Assembly (NCBI RefSeq): GCF_001456025.1
Contig: NZ_LMTZ01000168.1
Span: 1-46,271 of the forward strand
Length of the DNA stretch: 46,271 nucleotides
DNA from: Mastigocoleus testarum BC008
Lineage (GTDB): Bacteria > Cyanobacteriota > Cyanobacteriia > Cyanobacteriales > Nostocaceae
Direction of reading: 5' to 3'
This document shows positions 1 through 8,317 of this stretch, piece after piece (positions within the stretch are counted from its first letter, which is position 1; each line of letters starts with the position of its first letter). Made by a program: the position numbers and the translations under genes. The notes beneath the pieces were generated by a model that did no database searches, had not been told where the DNA came from, and saw only the letters and a list, made by a program, of their open reading frames with translations.

Positions 1-78
1 AGACTGTTTTCTTGCATCTGAATATATTCCTTGGGTCTGATAATGTATTAACCATCACCTTTTTGTATTTATTCAGCA

Positions 79-336
79 AGCCCTACCTAGTAGTGAATAC
101 AAAATATTAGAAGAATATTGTCTTGAAAACTAAGAAACTAAAAGACAAGTTATTCGTACCTTTATCCGAAATTTAAAATGACTATGGTCGCTGAAGTTAT
201 TGAAAAATATATTAATGACTCACATCATGGCTAATATTCACGGCAATCGAAATTGCCGCCAATTATTGAGTATTATTACTCGTTTCTGGGGAACGGATTA
301 CGCCCTGATTGAAATTTAGGGGCTTCCCCTCGATAT
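79..336 (+). pseudogene. Degenerate coding remnant at the window edge
   Basis: Read in shifting frames, this stretch gives protein-like segments broken by stops: one with QALPSSEYKILEEYCLEN, then ETKRQVIRTFIRNLK, then YSRQSKLPPIIEYYYSFLG, ending with GTDYALIEI and a stop near 319. The segments follow one another in order but need at least two frame changes and cross several in-frame stops. This fits a decayed small gene. I do not recognise the family, and the upstream part may lie outside the window. Much of it could be chance. Confidence 0.3.
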
Positions 337-340
337 TTTC

Positions 341-856
341 TTATGATTTTTGTAAATATTTTTGATAACCTAACTCATCAAGTCGTTCTTGTTTAGCCAT
401 CACAGAGTCATTCAAACTTTGACGGTACTGCTGTATTTTTTCTAATAATTCTGGTTGCTGTGTGCCAAGAATTTGTAATGCTAATAGTCCGGCATTTTTA
501 GCATTACCGATCGCAACGGTCGCGACAGGAATACCCCCCGGCATTTGAACTATAGAATAAAGCGAATCAACTCCTTGTAAGTTGCGAGTTGCGACGGGAA
601 CGCCAATAACTGGTAGAGGTGTTAAAGATGCAACCATACCGGGAAGATGGGCTGCACCGCCAGCCCCTGCAATAATTACTTTTATCCCGCGCTCATGTGC
701 TGATTGGGCGTATTCAAACATTCGTTGGGGAGTGCGATGGGCGCTAACGATTGCAACTTCTGTGCTTACATTAAATTCTTCACAAATTGCGATCGCAGCT
801 TGCATGGTGGGCAAATCTGAATCACTGCCCATAATGATACTAATAAGAGGGTTCAT
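341..856 (-). CDS. purE: N5-carboxyaminoimidazole ribonucleotide mutase PurE
   Basis: The 171-residue protein has the normal length of class I PurE, which interconverts N5-CAIR and CAIR in de novo purine synthesis in the cytosol. Seen: the N-terminal MGSDSDLP nucleotide/phosphate loop, the SAHRTPQRM segment with the catalytic His, and GAGGAAHLPGM followed by the PVIGVP strand, all hallmark PurE blocks. The ATG at 856 is the natural start because MGSDSD falls at residue 9 as in the family. The gene diverges from nagA, separated by about 340 bp of repeat-rich DNA. No partner purK lies beside it. The assignment is secure. Confidence 0.97.
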   Translation of the reverse strand: MNPLISIIMGSDSDLPTMQAAIAICEEFNVSTEVAIVSAHRTPQRMFEYAQSAHERGIKVIIAGAGGAAHLPGMVASLTPLPVIGVPVATRNLQGVDSLYSIVQMPGGIPVATVAIGNAKNAGLLALQILGTQQPELLEKIQQYRQSLNDSVMAKQERLDELGYQKYLQKS

Positions 857-1198
857 AGGGGATTAGGGATTGGCGACTAGGGACTGGGGATAGCACTGCG
901 TGCCGCCTTGCGGCATAGAGCCTACGGCGTCGGCAGATCCGCAGGTGACGGCTCCGGATCCGTAGGTAGCGCAGCTATAGGTAGCGCAGCTATAGTCATA
1001 GCCTCTGCCGACTGGGAAAAAGTAAGAAAATTTCTAACCTATTGTGTTCGGGTATACTTCCGCTAAGTGCTAACGTAATGGAGCAATTACGTAAATTTTG
1101 CGTAAGTCCCATAATAGATGACCGCAGGTCATATGTTTACTTTTTACTTGCGCGTAGCGCCATAATCGGTTCATATTTAGCGATTTTTGCCAAAATTC
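857..1198. repeat. Repeat-rich divergent intergenic region purE/nagA
   Basis: This gene-free stretch holds a short palindrome (TGCCGCCTTGCGGCA, 901-915) and a 15-bp unit GGTAGCGCAGCTATA present twice in tandem (965-979 and 980-994). The sequence GTAGCGCAGCTATAGGTA at 966-983 recurs in inverted orientation at 34380-34397, so the element belongs to a dispersed repeat family. The promoters for purE and nagA must lie here, but I could not place -10/-35 boxes with confidence. Confidence 0.7.
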
Positions 1199-2389
1199 AT
1201 GATTCAAAACCAAGATAATCTTAATCTTATACCTAAACCTTTTAATATTATTAACGCTCGGTTACCGGGTTCTAAAAATTTACATACGCTCTTTATTAAC
1301 CGTGAAGGTAATGTGGAGCAAATACTTCCAATGGATGCAATCCTTAAACAGGAACCTATAAGTGATTTACAAATATTGGACTTTGCTGGTGACTGGGTAT
1401 CTTTAGGTGGAGTAGATTTACAGATTAATGGTGCTTTGGGTTTAGCATTTCCAGATTTGTGCTCGGAAAATGCCGATATGTTGCCAAAAATATCGCAGTT
1501 TTTGTGGAAAATGGGGATAGATGCATTTTTACCAACTTTAGTAACTACCTCTGTAGAAAATATTCACCGTTCCTTAGCTGCGATCGCTAATGAAAAAGAA
1601 AAAACTGAAAGCAGCGCTAAAATTATCGGAGTTCATTTAGAAGGTCCATTTTTAAACTCCGAAAAACGGGGCGCTCATCCTGAAGAATACTTGTTACCCC
1701 TAACAGTAGAAGAAGTAAAGCGGATCCTAAGCGATTATACTCATTTAGTAAAAATAATTACTATCGCTCCTGAATTAGATACAACTGGAGAAGTAATTCC
1801 ATATTTAATTTCCCAAGGAATTACCGTTAGTTTGGGACATTCTCAAGCAACAGAAGTCCAAGCAAGAAAAGCTTTTGAGCAAGGTGCAACAATGATAACC
1901 CATGCTTTTAATGCTATGCCACCACTGCACCATCGCGAGCCTGGTTTATTAGGTGCGGCGTTATTAAACGAAAGAGTAATGTGCGGTTTAATTGCTGACG
2001 GTAAGCATGTTTGCCCAACGATGATAAATATATTATTACGTGCGAGCAAATTCGCCGGTGGAATTTTCTTGGTTAGCGATGCTTTAGCACCTTTAGGATT
2101 ACCTGATGGTACTTATCCTTGGGATAGCCGGGAGATAGTGGTTAAAGATGGTACTGCTCGACTGCATAATGGAACTTTATCTGGGACAACTTTACCCTTA
2201 TTGGTGGGAGCACAAAATTTAGTTAAGTGGGGAATTTGCGATGTTGAGACTGCAATTGAATTAGCGACAGAAGCACCGCGCAAAGCCATGAATTTACCAG
2301 GTTTAAATGGTGGTGCAATGGCAAATAAATTGACTCGATGGCATTTTGATGAGAAGAGTAAAGAACTATCTTGGCAGCGTTTGGAGTAA
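1199..2389 (+). CDS. nagA: N-acetylglucosamine-6-phosphate deacetylase NagA
   Basis: This amidohydrolase-superfamily enzyme removes acetyl from GlcNAc-6-phosphate during amino-sugar and cell-wall recycling. Seen: GGVDLQINGA (the GhiDxqvNGa block), GVHLEGPF with the metal-binding Glu, VSLGHSQAT and ITHAFNAMPPLHHREPG with the metal and substrate His residues, GLIADGKHV, and LVSDALAPLG with the catalytic Asp. I chose the ATG at 1199 (396 residues). A TTG four codons upstream (1187) is possible but neither has a clear ribosome site. The stop codon overlaps the first unit of a heptad repeat array. Divergent from purE. Confidence 0.95.
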   Translation: MIQNQDNLNLIPKPFNIINARLPGSKNLHTLFINREGNVEQILPMDAILKQEPISDLQILDFAGDWVSLGGVDLQINGALGLAFPDLCSENADMLPKISQFLWKMGIDAFLPTLVTTSVENIHRSLAAIANEKEKTESSAKIIGVHLEGPFLNSEKRGAHPEEYLLPLTVEEVKRILSDYTHLVKIITIAPELDTTGEVIPYLISQGITVSLGHSQATEVQARKAFEQGATMITHAFNAMPPLHHREPGLLGAALLNERVMCGLIADGKHVCPTMINILLRASKFAGGIFLVSDALAPLGLPDGTYPWDSREIVVKDGTARLHNGTLSGTTLPLLVGAQNLVKWGICDVETAIELATEAPRKAMNLPGLNGGAMANKLTRWHFDEKSKELSWQRLE

Positions 2390-2449
2390 TGAGTAATAAG
2401 TAATAAGTAATGAGTAATAAGTAAGGAGTAATAAGTAATAAGTAAGGAG
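2387..2449. repeat. Heptad short tandem repeat (STRR type), 9 units
   Basis: Nine consecutive 7-bp units of consensus TAATAAG (variants TAATGAG, TAAGGAG) begin exactly at the TAA stop of nagA, so the stop codon is the first three bases of the array. Heptanucleotide STRRs are characteristic of filamentous heterocystous cyanobacteria. Each unit contains TAA, giving stops in several frames downstream of nagA. Confidence 0.9.
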
Positions 2450-2524
2450 TCAGTTACTCATAAATATGTTCTTCCAAATATCTAAATACCTAATACCCAA
2501 ACTTACACTACTTTCTAAACTTCC

Positions 2525-2620
2525 CAAACTCCTCACACTTCCCACACTTCCCACACTCCCCACACTCCCCACACTCCCCACACTTTCCTAATCACCACAC
2601 TCCCCACACTTTCCCAATCC
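2525..2620. repeat. Degenerate 9-bp CCCCACACT tandem repeat
   Basis: About ten near-identical copies of a CCCCACACT or TCCCACACT unit run through this block, interrupted once around 2588-2598. With the heptad array just upstream and a GCG-rich palindromic segment at 2625-2670 (GACGCTTTCGCGTC), this makes the whole 350-bp gap before chlM repeat DNA. No gene was seen in it. Confidence 0.85.
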
Positions 2621-2739
2621 CCTTATGACGCTTTCGCGTCACGCTGAGAACGCGCTGCGCGAACGCTAACGCTAATCCCCAATACCCCAATTCATGATAC
2701 GTTTAAGCATTGAAACCACTAAACTAAATTTCGACTTTC

Positions 2740-3429
2740 ATGAACGCAGCTGACGATAAAACAATTGTTAAGGATTATTTTAATTCCACAGGCTTTGACC
2801 GTTGGAAGCGTATCTACGGTCAAGGAGAAGATGTCAATAAAGTTCAACTAGACATCCGCACCGGACATCAACAAACTGTAGATAAAGTTATAGGTTGGCT
2901 GCAAGCGGATGGTAATTTGTCAGAAATATCTGTTTGTGATGCTGGATGTGGCGTTGGTAGTTTAAGTATTCCCCTAGCCCAAGAAGGTGCAAAAATATTT
3001 GCTAGTGATATTTCTGAAAAAATGGTCGAAGAGGGGAAACAAAGAGCTGCAAGTAATTCTAAAAGTAGTGAAAATATAACTTTTAATGTCCAAGATTTAG
3101 AAAGCTTAAGTGGAAATTACCACACGGTTGCTTGTTTAGATGTGCTGATTCATTATCCCCAAGATAAAGCAGACCAAATGATTTCCCATTTGTGTAGCTT
3201 AGCAGAATCACGGGTCATTCTAAGTTTTGCTCCCAAAACTCCAGCTTTATGTATTCTAAAGAAAATTGGAAGTTTCTTCCCCGGTCCAAGTAAAGCTACT
3301 CGCGCCTACTTACACCGCGAAGCAAAAATTGTCAAAGCCTTTGAAAATAATGGCTTTCAAGTGGGAAGAAAGGAAATGACTAAAACTCGCTTCTATTTTT
3401 CTCGCCTGTTGGAAGCTACGCGTAAGTAA
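2740..3429 (+). CDS. chlM: Magnesium protoporphyrin IX methyltransferase ChlM
   Basis: The 229-residue enzyme methylates the C13 propionate of Mg-protoporphyrin IX using S-adenosylmethionine, the step after Mg-chelatase in chlorophyll synthesis. Seen: the N-terminal VKDYFNSTGFDRWKRIYG block typical of ChlM/BchM, and the SAM-binding loop VCDAGCGVGSL (residues 65-75) followed by the acidic end of strand 2 in FASDIS. Also seen are the DVLIHYP segment and the C-terminal FYFSRLLE. Length and start agree with cyanobacterial ChlM. It stands alone on the plus strand, 44 bp ahead of an unknown membrane protein. Confidence 0.96.
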   Translation: MNAADDKTIVKDYFNSTGFDRWKRIYGQGEDVNKVQLDIRTGHQQTVDKVIGWLQADGNLSEISVCDAGCGVGSLSIPLAQEGAKIFASDISEKMVEEGKQRAASNSKSSENITFNVQDLESLSGNYHTVACLDVLIHYPQDKADQMISHLCSLAESRVILSFAPKTPALCILKKIGSFFPGPSKATRAYLHREAKIVKAFENNGFQVGRKEMTKTRFYFSRLLEATRK

Positions 3430-3472
3430 GGTTAAGATCGCGGCAAGATAGGTAGTGTCTTCTGCTGCGATT

Positions 3473-3937
3473 ATGAAATTTTTAAAAAAGATAAGTGCAG
3501 CTTGTTTGCTGTCAATAGGATTCTTATTTGCAATGTACGGCGTTGCTCAAATGCCGGAATTAGCAAATGAAGAACAGACCCATGAGTCAAAGCTTGAGAT
3601 TAGAGAAAGCTTTTTTATGAGCATGGGTATTAGCGTACCAATGCTAGCAGGCGGAGGATTAATGCTTTGGAGATTACACCAAAGGAATAAAAAGCAATTG
3701 CGCGATCGCCTAGATCGGATTTTTTACCGGATATTGAAAATTAATCAAGGAAAAATAACTATCTTAGAATTTGCAATGGAAGGTAATCTTTCTGGAGAAG
3801 AAGCCAGAAAATACCTTGATACCAAAGCTAAGGAGTTTAACGCCCATTTTGAAACTGATGATAAAGGGCATATTAATTATCGTTTTGAAGTTCCGGTAAG
3901 TTTTTTCTATATTCCCAGTCAAATTGATTACTCATAA
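3473..3937 (+). CDS. Conserved two-TM protein, paralogue 1
   Basis: The product has about 154 residues from the ATG at 3473. A GTG at 3455 would add six residues. It has an N-terminal membrane segment (CLLSIGFLFAMYGVA), a short loop, a second membrane segment (SMGISVPMLAGGGLMLW) and a basic stretch. A soluble C-terminal domain follows, of form FYRIL..NQGKITILEFAM, then ARKYLDTKAKEFNAHF and an aromatic end. That domain looks like a small winged-helix or wHTH-like fold (my inference). It is a paralogue of the gene at 4247-4741. I do not recognise a named family and assign no function. Confidence 0.75.
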   Translation: MKFLKKISAACLLSIGFLFAMYGVAQMPELANEEQTHESKLEIRESFFMSMGISVPMLAGGGLMLWRLHQRNKKQLRDRLDRIFYRILKINQGKITILEFAMEGNLSGEEARKYLDTKAKEFNAHFETDDKGHINYRFEVPVSFFYIPSQIDYS

Positions 3938-4092
3938 ATAAAAAAGATATTTTTATTTATTAACTACGATTCCCAACGAAAAATCAGCTAAACTATAATT
4001 CAGAGAAAAACTACAGAAAGATCGAAATTAACGGGACAAAGCTATTTGTCAATCTATTTAATTTATCAGCTTAATCTACCAGTTCATTTTAC

Positions 4093-4124
4093 AAAAATAC
4101 ACTAATCCAAAGTGTATTTTTTGT
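4093..4124 (+). terminator. Rho-independent terminator
   Basis: AAAAATACACT (4093-4103) pairs perfectly with AGTGTATTTTT (4111-4121) across a 7-nt loop, giving an 11-bp stem with a T-rich tail. It lies about 155 bp after the first two-TM protein gene and before its paralogue, so the two are likely separate transcripts. Nothing else was seen in the 309-bp gap 3938-4246. Confidence 0.7.
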
Positions 4125-4246
4125 GGTACGTATTCTAAGTTAGAGGTATAAGTGCCTTAAACTAAGTGTGAATTCGTTTTTTCTTTCTGGAAGCTTTTTG
4201 CAGCAAGAGTTAAAATCGCAGATAAAGTAAAAATTTCACATGACCT

Positions 4247-4741
4247 ATGAAGACTGCTGAAAAGTTCGCTGCAGGTTGGTTGTTGATACTTGGATTTATA
4301 TTTTTAAGTTTATCTATTTCGGCAAAATTAGAAAAAGGTGTTTTTGAAAAAGCACTTAACAGAACTCCGGATCGATTTGAATTTGGTGTTCCAGATGACG
4401 AATTGATAGATGCAATTGAGGAAAAAAATAATCAATTTGTTGGAGGTCTTGCTTTTGGCTTACCCACATCAATTTTGGGAGGTTGGTTAGCTTTATCCTT
4501 ATACCGTGACAAACGACAGCAAAGAAATGCGTTGAATCAAAAAATTAACGAACAGCTCCAATCAACTTTTTACCGCATGGTTTTGGAAAATGAAGGACGA
4601 ATTACCGTTTTGAAATTTGCGATGCACTCCCAATTACCCCCTGCTACAGCAAGGGAATATCTTGACCAAAAAGCTAAAGAATTCAATGCTGATTTTAATG
4701 TCAACGAAGATGGAGGAATATCTTACTATTTCGATGTCTAA
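4247..4741 (+). CDS. Conserved two-TM protein, paralogue 2
   Basis: This 164-residue protein has two membrane segments (WLLILGFIFLSLSIS near residues 11-25; a Gly/Ala/Leu segment near 67-86) separated by an acidic loop, then a basic linker. Its C-terminal domain closely resembles that of the upstream paralogue: STFYRMVLENEGRITVLKFAM, then AREYLDQKAKEFNADF and an acidic, aromatic end. It shares the topology of its neighbour, so the pair probably arose by tandem duplication. The function is unknown. The C-terminal domain faces the cytosol by the positive-inside rule (inference). Confidence 0.75.
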   Translation: MKTAEKFAAGWLLILGFIFLSLSISAKLEKGVFEKALNRTPDRFEFGVPDDELIDAIEEKNNQFVGGLAFGLPTSILGGWLALSLYRDKRQQRNALNQKINEQLQSTFYRMVLENEGRITVLKFAMHSQLPPATAREYLDQKAKEFNADFNVNEDGGISYYFDV

Positions 4742-4897
4742 TGGGAATTGGCAATTTTTCCGCAATAACAAATTCAGCACTTTTGATTTGCGGGACTCAT
4801 ATCTTGACAATAACCAAGCTACAAATATTGCTTCTTCTTTTGCTAATAAATCTGCTATTTACTGAAACTTCGATCTTCAGTGAATTTAAAAACAAAA

Positions 4898-5021
4898 CTA
4901 CGCCTTATAGAAATCAAATCCAGTTTTATAATATCAAGGATGTGAATAAGTCTTGAAAATTTGTTGCTTGGTTATCGCCACAAGATTTGCAACTTTAATT
5001 TCTAATTTCTATAAGGCGTAG
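4898..5021. mobile_element. Possible MITE bounded by a 17-bp perfect inverted repeat
   Basis: CTACGCCTTATAGAAAT (4898-4914) is the exact reverse complement of 5005-5021. The 90 bp between have no convincing ORF. Perfect 17-bp termini around about 90 bp of AT-rich DNA fit a miniature inverted-repeat element. An alternative is a long-stem RNA or bidirectional terminator between converging genes. No target-site duplication was evident. Confidence 0.45.
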
Positions 5022-5025
5022 ATCG

Positions 5026-5634
5026 CTAACTGATAAACAGTTTTAAAACTTCAGGGGGAGGTGCAATGTTACCTTTGGCAAATAAATTTTTACCTTGGAG
5101 TTCTTTCGTGATACGGGCAATATTAGCTCCGTGATGATAGCCAGCTTGAGTCATTTCTTCCGTAATTCCCACAGGTTCCATTAGCGCTCCTCCAGAACGT
5201 CCATTTGGTCCCCAGTGCATTCCAGCGACGCCAAATCCAGGAGTCGTTTTCGGAAGGGTAACAATAATCATGCCACAACCAGCCATTGCACTTAGCATTC
5301 CTAACTGTGCGAGTTCGCAACCAGCGCCCATATTTCCGTATCCACCACCAACGGTAAATACTCCACCGACTTTACCTACCAATTCATCGGTTAGCCATAA
5401 CTGTTCGAGAGTGTCTTCGATGAATTTTTTAATCCGAGCATCAGCAGTACGGTGACGAATGGGAGAACCCATAATTAAAGCGTCACAATTTTTGACATCA
5501 TCTTTCGTTGCTCCATCGGAAGATTTGAGGGTAACTTCTGCTGCTTCGACAGAGCTAGCTCCGTCAGCAACTGCTTGAGCCATTTTTTGAGTATTGCCGA
5601 GACTTGTTGTATAAACTATTAAAATTTTTGTCAT
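5026..5634 (-). CDS. WrbA-like flavodoxin-fold NAD(P)H:quinone oxidoreductase
   Basis: The 202-residue flavodoxin-fold protein begins with ILIVYTTSLGNTQKMA, the FMN-phosphate loop. It continues with ALIMGSPIRHRT and VGGVFTVGGGYGNMGAGCE, which correspond to the other FMN-contacting loops of the WrbA/flavodoxin family. WrbA enzymes reduce quinones by two electrons and protect against redox cycling. It is the last gene of a minus-strand run with an SDR, an aldehyde dehydrogenase and a metallo-hydrolase, suggesting carbonyl or quinone detoxification (inference). The exact substrate cannot be read from sequence. Confidence 0.85.
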   Translation of the reverse strand: MTKILIVYTTSLGNTQKMAQAVADGASSVEAAEVTLKSSDGATKDDVKNCDALIMGSPIRHRTADARIKKFIEDTLEQLWLTDELVGKVGGVFTVGGGYGNMGAGCELAQLGMLSAMAGCGMIIVTLPKTTPGFGVAGMHWGPNGRSGGALMEPVGITEEMTQAGYHHGANIARITKELQGKNLFAKGNIAPPPEVLKLFIS

Positions 5635-5709
5635 GAAAATAATCTAATTGTCCCGTTCAATAAATAATAATTATTAGTTTTTGGGTGTAAGCGCGATCAG
5701 ATTACTGCG

Positions 5710-6444
5710 CTATACGTAACCACCACCTACTTGAAAAACATGTCCAGTCATCCAGCGACAATCATCGCTGACAACAAAAGCAACAACATCAGCAATATCT
5801 TTCGGTTGTCCGATACGATTAAAAGGTGACTGTGCTGCTGCTGCTTGAGCGTCATCACCAGAATTTGCGTACATTTCGGTTTCGGTAGGACCGGGAGAAA
5901 CAACATTAACTGTAATATTGCGATCGCCTAATTCCATCGCTAATACTTTACTCATTGATTCTACTGCTGCTTTAGAACCAATATAAAGACTAAAACCAGG
6001 TTGGGGACGTACTACCAAACCGCTAGAAACAGTAACAATACGACCATTGTCTTTAAGTCGTTTAGCAGCTTCTTTCATGCAGAAAAAAGTACCTTTGGTA
6101 TTTAAACCAAACACCTTATCAAAAGCTGCTTCATCCATTTCTGCTAATTTACCAACATCCCCAGTACCGGCAAAGTTCACCACTATATCTGGCTTTCCTA
6201 ATTGTTGCTCAGTTTGCTCGAATAGCTTAACGACATCTGTGCTAACGCTCAAGTTTGCTTGGAGAGCGATCGCTTCACCATTTTGCTCCTTGATTTTGCT
6301 TACTACTTTCTCTGCAGCATCTTTACTACCACCGTAATGAACAACGACTTTAGCACCAAGTTCGGCAAGTTTTAAACAGACAGCAGAACCTATACCGCCA
6401 GAACCACCAGTAATGATGGCGATTTTTCCAGAAATTGTATTCAT
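5710..6444 (-). CDS. SDR-family oxidoreductase (FabG-like)
   Basis: The 244-residue classical short-chain dehydrogenase/reductase has TGGSGGIG (residues 12-19, NAD(P) Rossmann loop), VNFAGTG (variant of the NAG motif), VSSG with the catalytic Ser, and the YIGSK Tyr-Lys pair. A C-terminal DDCRWMTGHVFQVGGGYV closes the fold as in FabG-like enzymes. The basic residue near the second strand (HYGGSK) leans to NADPH (inference). It lies 75 bp upstream of the WrbA-like gene on the same strand, probably co-transcribed. Confidence 0.9.
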   Translation of the reverse strand: MNTISGKIAIITGGSGGIGSAVCLKLAELGAKVVVHYGGSKDAAEKVVSKIKEQNGEAIALQANLSVSTDVVKLFEQTEQQLGKPDIVVNFAGTGDVGKLAEMDEAAFDKVFGLNTKGTFFCMKEAAKRLKDNGRIVTVSSGLVVRPQPGFSLYIGSKAAVESMSKVLAMELGDRNITVNVVSPGPTETEMYANSGDDAQAAAAQSPFNRIGQPKDIADVVAFVVSDDCRWMTGHVFQVGGGYV

Positions 6445-6547
6445 TTCACTATTATTCCTTGTTGAGTCATTAACCTAGGTTGCTAATTACAAATATTAGA
6501 CTTTTAGATTTCCCCTACTGCCTTTCTAGGGGGGGAAATTAGACCCA

Positions 6548-6580
6548 AGTCCCCCTTCTTTAGACTGATTTAGGGGGACT
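6548..6580. terminator. GC-rich hairpin between SDR and ALDH genes
   Basis: AGTCCCCCT (6548-6556) pairs with AGGGGGACT (6572-6580) around a 15-nt loop. It is the main structure of the 303-bp gap 6445-6747 and could end the aldehyde dehydrogenase transcript. It resembles a repeat type common between cyanobacterial genes, so it may be just that. No T-run follows on either strand. Confidence 0.4.
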
Positions 6581-6747
6581 CAAGAGAATTTGAATTAAAA
6601 AGTTTTGCTTATAATTAGCAAACTTGAGTTGTGATTTTTTAGATATTTTAGAGCGCAGTCAGACTTGTGTCTTGTCTTTCATTGTCGCGATTAGTCTTTT
6701 CTTGCTGTCTCACCTTTACGTAACTCATTTAACAAAGCACCACATTA

Positions 6748-8214
6748 TTATTCTGAAGATATTAAGGAAGGTTTTTCCGAAACAGTGAACCAACGCCACT
6801 GGGTATATTCATTCCAATTTACGTAGCTACCATAACGTCCACCATTACCAGATAGTTTTACCCCGCCAAAGGGCACGTAAGCACTATCATCAGTAGTGCG
6901 ATCATTAATATGGATCATTCCGGTGTGAATTTGTTCGGCGACGCGAGTCGCTCGTGTGGGCGAGCCAAAAACTGCTCCAGAGAGACCGTAGGGTGTATCA
7001 TTAGCTTTGGCAATCGCTTCAGAGTCTGTATCGAAGACAGTAATAGCGGCAATCGGACCAAAGATTTCTTGTTGCCATGCTTGCATTTCGGGAGTTACAT
7101 CACTCAAGACAGTGGGATAAAAGAAAGAACCTTTTGCTTCACCACCCAAGTGTAATTTAGCTCCTTTTGCTACAGCATCTCGGACAATTTCTGTTTGACG
7201 TTTTACGGACCCTGGCTGAATCATTGGACCATAAAAAGTATCGGGATTGGTTACAGGATTATCAACAACTAATTCCTTCGCAGCAGCGACAAAACGCTGG
7301 AGATATTCGTTGTATAGACTGCGATGTACTAAATGTCTGCCCGCAGTCATACATGACTGTCCCCCAAAGTAGAAAGTGCTAAATATGGCATTGGAAATCA
7401 GCGCATCCATATCTTCCACGTCATCAAGTACTACCAAGGGATTTTTACCGCTACCACTAACGGAAACTTTTTTGAGGGAGCGACTTGCAACTTCCGCAAT
7501 TTTTTGAGCAGTTGAAGAAGACCCTGTAAAGTGAACCATTGAAATATTAGGATCGCTTTCGAAAGCCTCATTATCTTTACCCCTAGCAGGAATTACATGG
7601 AGCAGTCCATCGGGGAGACCTGCTTCTTCAAACAGACGGGCGAAAATAAAACCACCACAGACAATAGAACTGGGATGGGGTCTCAACAATACAGCATTTC
7701 CGGTAGCGATGGCAGGAGCTATAACTCGTGCTGCTAATATCAACGGTACGTTGGAGGGTGTAATTGCTGCCACGACTCCATAAGGAACTCGCATACCGTA
7801 ACTTTTACGATTGGCTCGGTCTGCTAAGAATGTCCCAAAATTTTGAGTAGGGTAAGAAGCAGCTTCTAAAAATTCATCAGAACAAAAGTTAATTTCAAAC
7901 TGGGCTTTGGAGCGAGTCGCACCAATTTCGTACATGGTCCATTCGCAGATTTCATCGGCATATTGATGTAACAGGGTATCGACTTTAATCAAAAGCGATC
8001 GCTTTTCTTCTGGGGGAACTTTTACCCATTCTTTCTGGGCTTTGGCAGCTATTTTGGCAGCTTTAGCAATGATTTCGGCAGAACCAAGAGCAACTTGTCC
8101 GATTGTTTTTTCCGTTGCAGGTTCAATGATATCCATTTTTTTGACGCCGTCTCTCCAGCCTTGACTGTAGAGCTTACCGTCCATTTGATCCCAATTCAAA
8201 AGTTTATCAGCCAT
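6748..8214 (-). CDS. Aldehyde dehydrogenase superfamily protein (benzaldehyde DH-like)
   Basis: The 488-residue protein has the full ALDH layout: ITPSNVPL and the coenzyme loop FTGSSSTAQ (the F-T-G-S motif), GGQSCMTAGR with the nucleophilic Cys, and EIFGPIAAI with the second conserved Glu. A C-terminal INDRTTDDSAYVPFGGVKLSGNGG resembles benzaldehyde/vanillin-type enzymes. Odd: where ALDHs have LELGGKNP, this reads VSGSGKNP, so the general-base Glu is replaced by Ser. Either catalysis uses another base or the activity is altered. It precedes the SDR and WrbA-like genes on the minus strand. Confidence 0.88.
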   Translation of the reverse strand: MADKLLNWDQMDGKLYSQGWRDGVKKMDIIEPATEKTIGQVALGSAEIIAKAAKIAAKAQKEWVKVPPEEKRSLLIKVDTLLHQYADEICEWTMYEIGATRSKAQFEINFCSDEFLEAASYPTQNFGTFLADRANRKSYGMRVPYGVVAAITPSNVPLILAARVIAPAIATGNAVLLRPHPSSIVCGGFIFARLFEEAGLPDGLLHVIPARGKDNEAFESDPNISMVHFTGSSSTAQKIAEVASRSLKKVSVSGSGKNPLVVLDDVEDMDALISNAIFSTFYFGGQSCMTAGRHLVHRSLYNEYLQRFVAAAKELVVDNPVTNPDTFYGPMIQPGSVKRQTEIVRDAVAKGAKLHLGGEAKGSFFYPTVLSDVTPEMQAWQQEIFGPIAAITVFDTDSEAIAKANDTPYGLSGAVFGSPTRATRVAEQIHTGMIHINDRTTDDSAYVPFGGVKLSGNGGRYGSYVNWNEYTQWRWFTVSEKPSLISSE

Positions 8215-8240
8215 GATTTTATTAGTAGGTAAAGCAAAGC

Positions 8241-8317
8241 AATTAAGAATTAAGAACTAAGAATTAAGAGCTAAAAACTATGAAACTATGAATTACGAAG
8301 GTATGAATTACGAAGGT
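8241..8317. repeat. Heptad repeats plus 15-bp direct duplication
   Basis: Five 7-bp units of consensus AATTAAG (8241-8275) are followed by two exact tandem copies of ATGAATTACGAAGGT (8288-8302 and 8303-8317). The TAA stop of the metallo-hydrolase on the minus strand (8308-8310) lies in the second copy, so the duplication reaches the end of that coding region. Confidence 0.85.

Noticed and set aside
582..866. 94-codon open frame opposite purE
   Set aside because: It is the antisense shadow of a well-recognised gene and has no family resemblance.
4741..4956. 71-codon frame after the second two-TM gene
   Set aside because: Low-complexity hydrophobic translation overlapping an inverted-repeat arm. 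The overlapping 82-codon frame at 4617-4865 is also non-coding in character.
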